A stretch of 5,916 nucleotides of DNA. It comes from Myxococcales bacterium. GTDB lineage: Bacteria; Myxococcota; Bradymonadia; REDH01. Within the stretch, counting starts at the first letter, position 1, and each line of letters starts with the position of its first letter. Location: positions 1 to 5,916 of the forward strand of contig JAGWVZ010000247.1 of assembly GCA_018970625.1 (NCBI GenBank), in the 5' to 3' direction. This document shows positions 4,932 to 5,916 of the stretch, piece by piece. Both the position numbers and the translations under genes were made by a program. The notes beneath the pieces were generated by a model. It did no database searches. It was not told where the DNA came from and saw only the letters and a program-made list of their open reading frames with translations.

Positions 4932-5916
4932 TCAGACCTCCAGGTCCGAGAATCCGTCTTCGGTGTACGAATCGCCCTCGCCAAAGCCTTGCTGAAGCAC
5001 GCCGACGGAACGCATCAGGCTGAGCATGACAGAGTTGGTATTGGCCGCGATCGCCGAGCGAATGTGCGTTCCCTGAACCAGTCGGCCACCTGCGTTTCCG
5101 GCGATCAGGAGCGGAAACTCGTCCAGCCCATGGGTTCGCCCATACGAAATCTCGGTGGTCCCCAGCAGCATCGTATGGTCGAGCAGGGTTCCGTCGCCCT
5201 CTGGAATCGCATCGAGCGCCTGCACAAAGTAGGTGAACTCTCCCATGATCTGACGCACGACGGCCTGCACCATCGGTTGGTCGCCGGGTTCGTCGTGGGT
5301 CAGCTGGTGATGTCCGCCCGATGCCGTGGCGAGCAGCAGGTTATTGAGCGGCCGCGTAATGTAATTGCTAAAGACGCGGGTCTGGTCACACGCCAGCGCA
5401 AGCGCCACAATGTCGCACATCGCGCGGTTGAGTTCGACCAGCTGCGGTCGGCCATCCACATCAGGGTATTCTTCGAGGGGCATTTCAGGGCGGCGGCACG
5501 CTTCCAGGTTGGCGGGGTTCTCGGCGAGGCGTGCCAGCCGGGTCTCGATCTCACGGACACTGGTGAGGTGCTGGTCAAGGCGCGCCCGGTCACTGGCACC
5601 CAGTCCGCGTTCAAAGCGGTTGATGTCCTCGGTGACGAGGTCAAGCACGCTCTGCCGGAACCGAAGCGATGGATCGGGCTCGGCCGACGAGCCGGGCTCA
5701 CGGAAATCGGGCCCGAACACACGGTTGAAGAGCTGGAAGGGTGACGCTTCGGGCGGGTTTGGGTTGTCCGGACCGTTAAACGACAGACCTTCGCCGGGGC
5801 GCGCACCGAACTCAATGGAGCGAAACCGGGTATCATTTCCGATGGCGCGGGCGACAATCTGGTCAACCGTCGCGTCCGGCATGGTGTGACCGCCGGAAGG
5901 CTTGAAGAGCAGCGGC
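4932..5916 (-). CDS. DUF1552 family protein, N-terminus beyond the window
   Basis: The frame stays open to the right edge, where the visible chain begins PLLFKPSGGHT; 327 residues are seen, and the N-terminal part (often a Tat-type signal in this family) is missing. The order of conserved segments fits DUF1552 throughout: 'TRFRSIEFG' (29-37), 'PFQLFNRVFGPDF' (59-71), 'SVLDLVTEDINRFERGLGASDRARLDQHL' spacing (89-117), 'SVREIETRL' (119-127), 'CDIVALALACDQTRVFSNYI' (167-186), and the His motif 'ASGGHHQLTHDEPGD' (198-212). 'GDGTLLDHTMLLGTTEISYGRTHGLDEFPLLIAGNAGG' follows at about 240-277. Family members are secreted proteins of Planctomycetes and Myxococcota, distantly like DUF1501 proteins and the sulfatase / alkaline phosphatase group. 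The clustered His residues suggest metal binding, but the reaction is unknown. In many genomes the gene neighbours multi-domain DUF1588/DUF1592 cytochrome-type proteins; here any such partner would lie to the right of the window. Confidence 0.9.
   Translation of the reverse strand, partial: PLLFKPSGGHTMPDATVDQIVARAIGNDTRFRSIEFGARPGEGLSFNGPDNPNPPEASPFQLFNRVFGPDFREPGSSAEPDPSLRFRQSVLDLVTEDINRFERGLGASDRARLDQHLTSVREIETRLARLAENPANLEACRRPEMPLEEYPDVDGRPQLVELNRAMCDIVALALACDQTRVFSNYITRPLNNLLLATASGGHHQLTHDEPGDQPMVQAVVRQIMGEFTYFVQALDAIPEGDGTLLDHTMLLGTTEISYGRTHGLDEFPLLIAGNAGGRLVQGTHIRSAIAANTNSVMLSLMRSVGVLQQGFGEGDSYTEDGFSDLEV
4937..4941 (-). promoter_or_regulatory. Shine-Dalgarno inside the end of the DUF1552 gene
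   Basis: On the minus strand GGAGG lies 6 bases before ATG 4930, within the last codons of DUF1552 (Leu-Glu-Val-stop). The TGA at 4934-4932 is separated from the ATG by one base. This layout favours translational coupling of the two genes. Confidence 0.8.

Noticed and set aside
4929..5744. Plus-strand open frame of 271 codons opposite DUF1552
   Set aside because: The minus-strand frame matches a known family along its whole length; the plus-strand product has no recognisable features.

Overview
The window is GC-rich and gene-dense. It carries six protein-coding genes, two of them cut by the window edges, and I see no RNA genes, mobile elements or CRISPR. The gene content points to a Gram-negative bacterium of the Myxococcota / former Deltaproteobacteria. 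The clues are DUF4215-type 'myxococcus cysteine-rich' repeats, a MopE-type putative metal-binding motif, lipoproteins with Asp/Ala-rich linkers after the lipid-attached Cys, and a DUF1552 protein. A Bradymonadales-like or related lineage is plausible, but the window cannot fix the genus.

Left part (1-3519, plus strand): three closely spaced genes probably form one operon. The first lacks its 5' end and reads as a two-barrel lipid-binding protein of the BPI/LBP/CETP (TULIP) type, with an acidic surface and a GEGSA-repeat tail. The second is a small outer-membrane beta-barrel of the DUF3996 / BAPKO_0422 type. The third is a large modular lipoprotein: acidic linker, two DUF4215 repeats, further Cys-rich region, MopE motif, then about 230 Gly-rich residues. 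All three look like envelope or secreted proteins, so the cluster may be an envelope or surface module that handles a hydrophobic ligand. That functional link is inference.

Middle (3520-3949): a 145-base gap holds a strong bulged hairpin (candidate terminator) and a good sigma70-like promoter. It is followed by a single cytoplasmic gene of the DUF493 (YbeD) family with its own ribosome-binding site.

Right part (3968-5916, minus strand, convergent with the DUF493 gene): a DUF1552 gene, open at the right edge, is followed after one base by a 320-residue lipoprotein gene. The lipoprotein gene's Shine-Dalgarno sequence lies inside the end of the DUF1552 gene, so the two are almost certainly co-transcribed and probably translationally coupled.

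The most notable item is the BPI-like protein. The full two-barrel architecture is best known from eukaryotic lipid-transfer proteins, and here it sits in a bacterial envelope operon.
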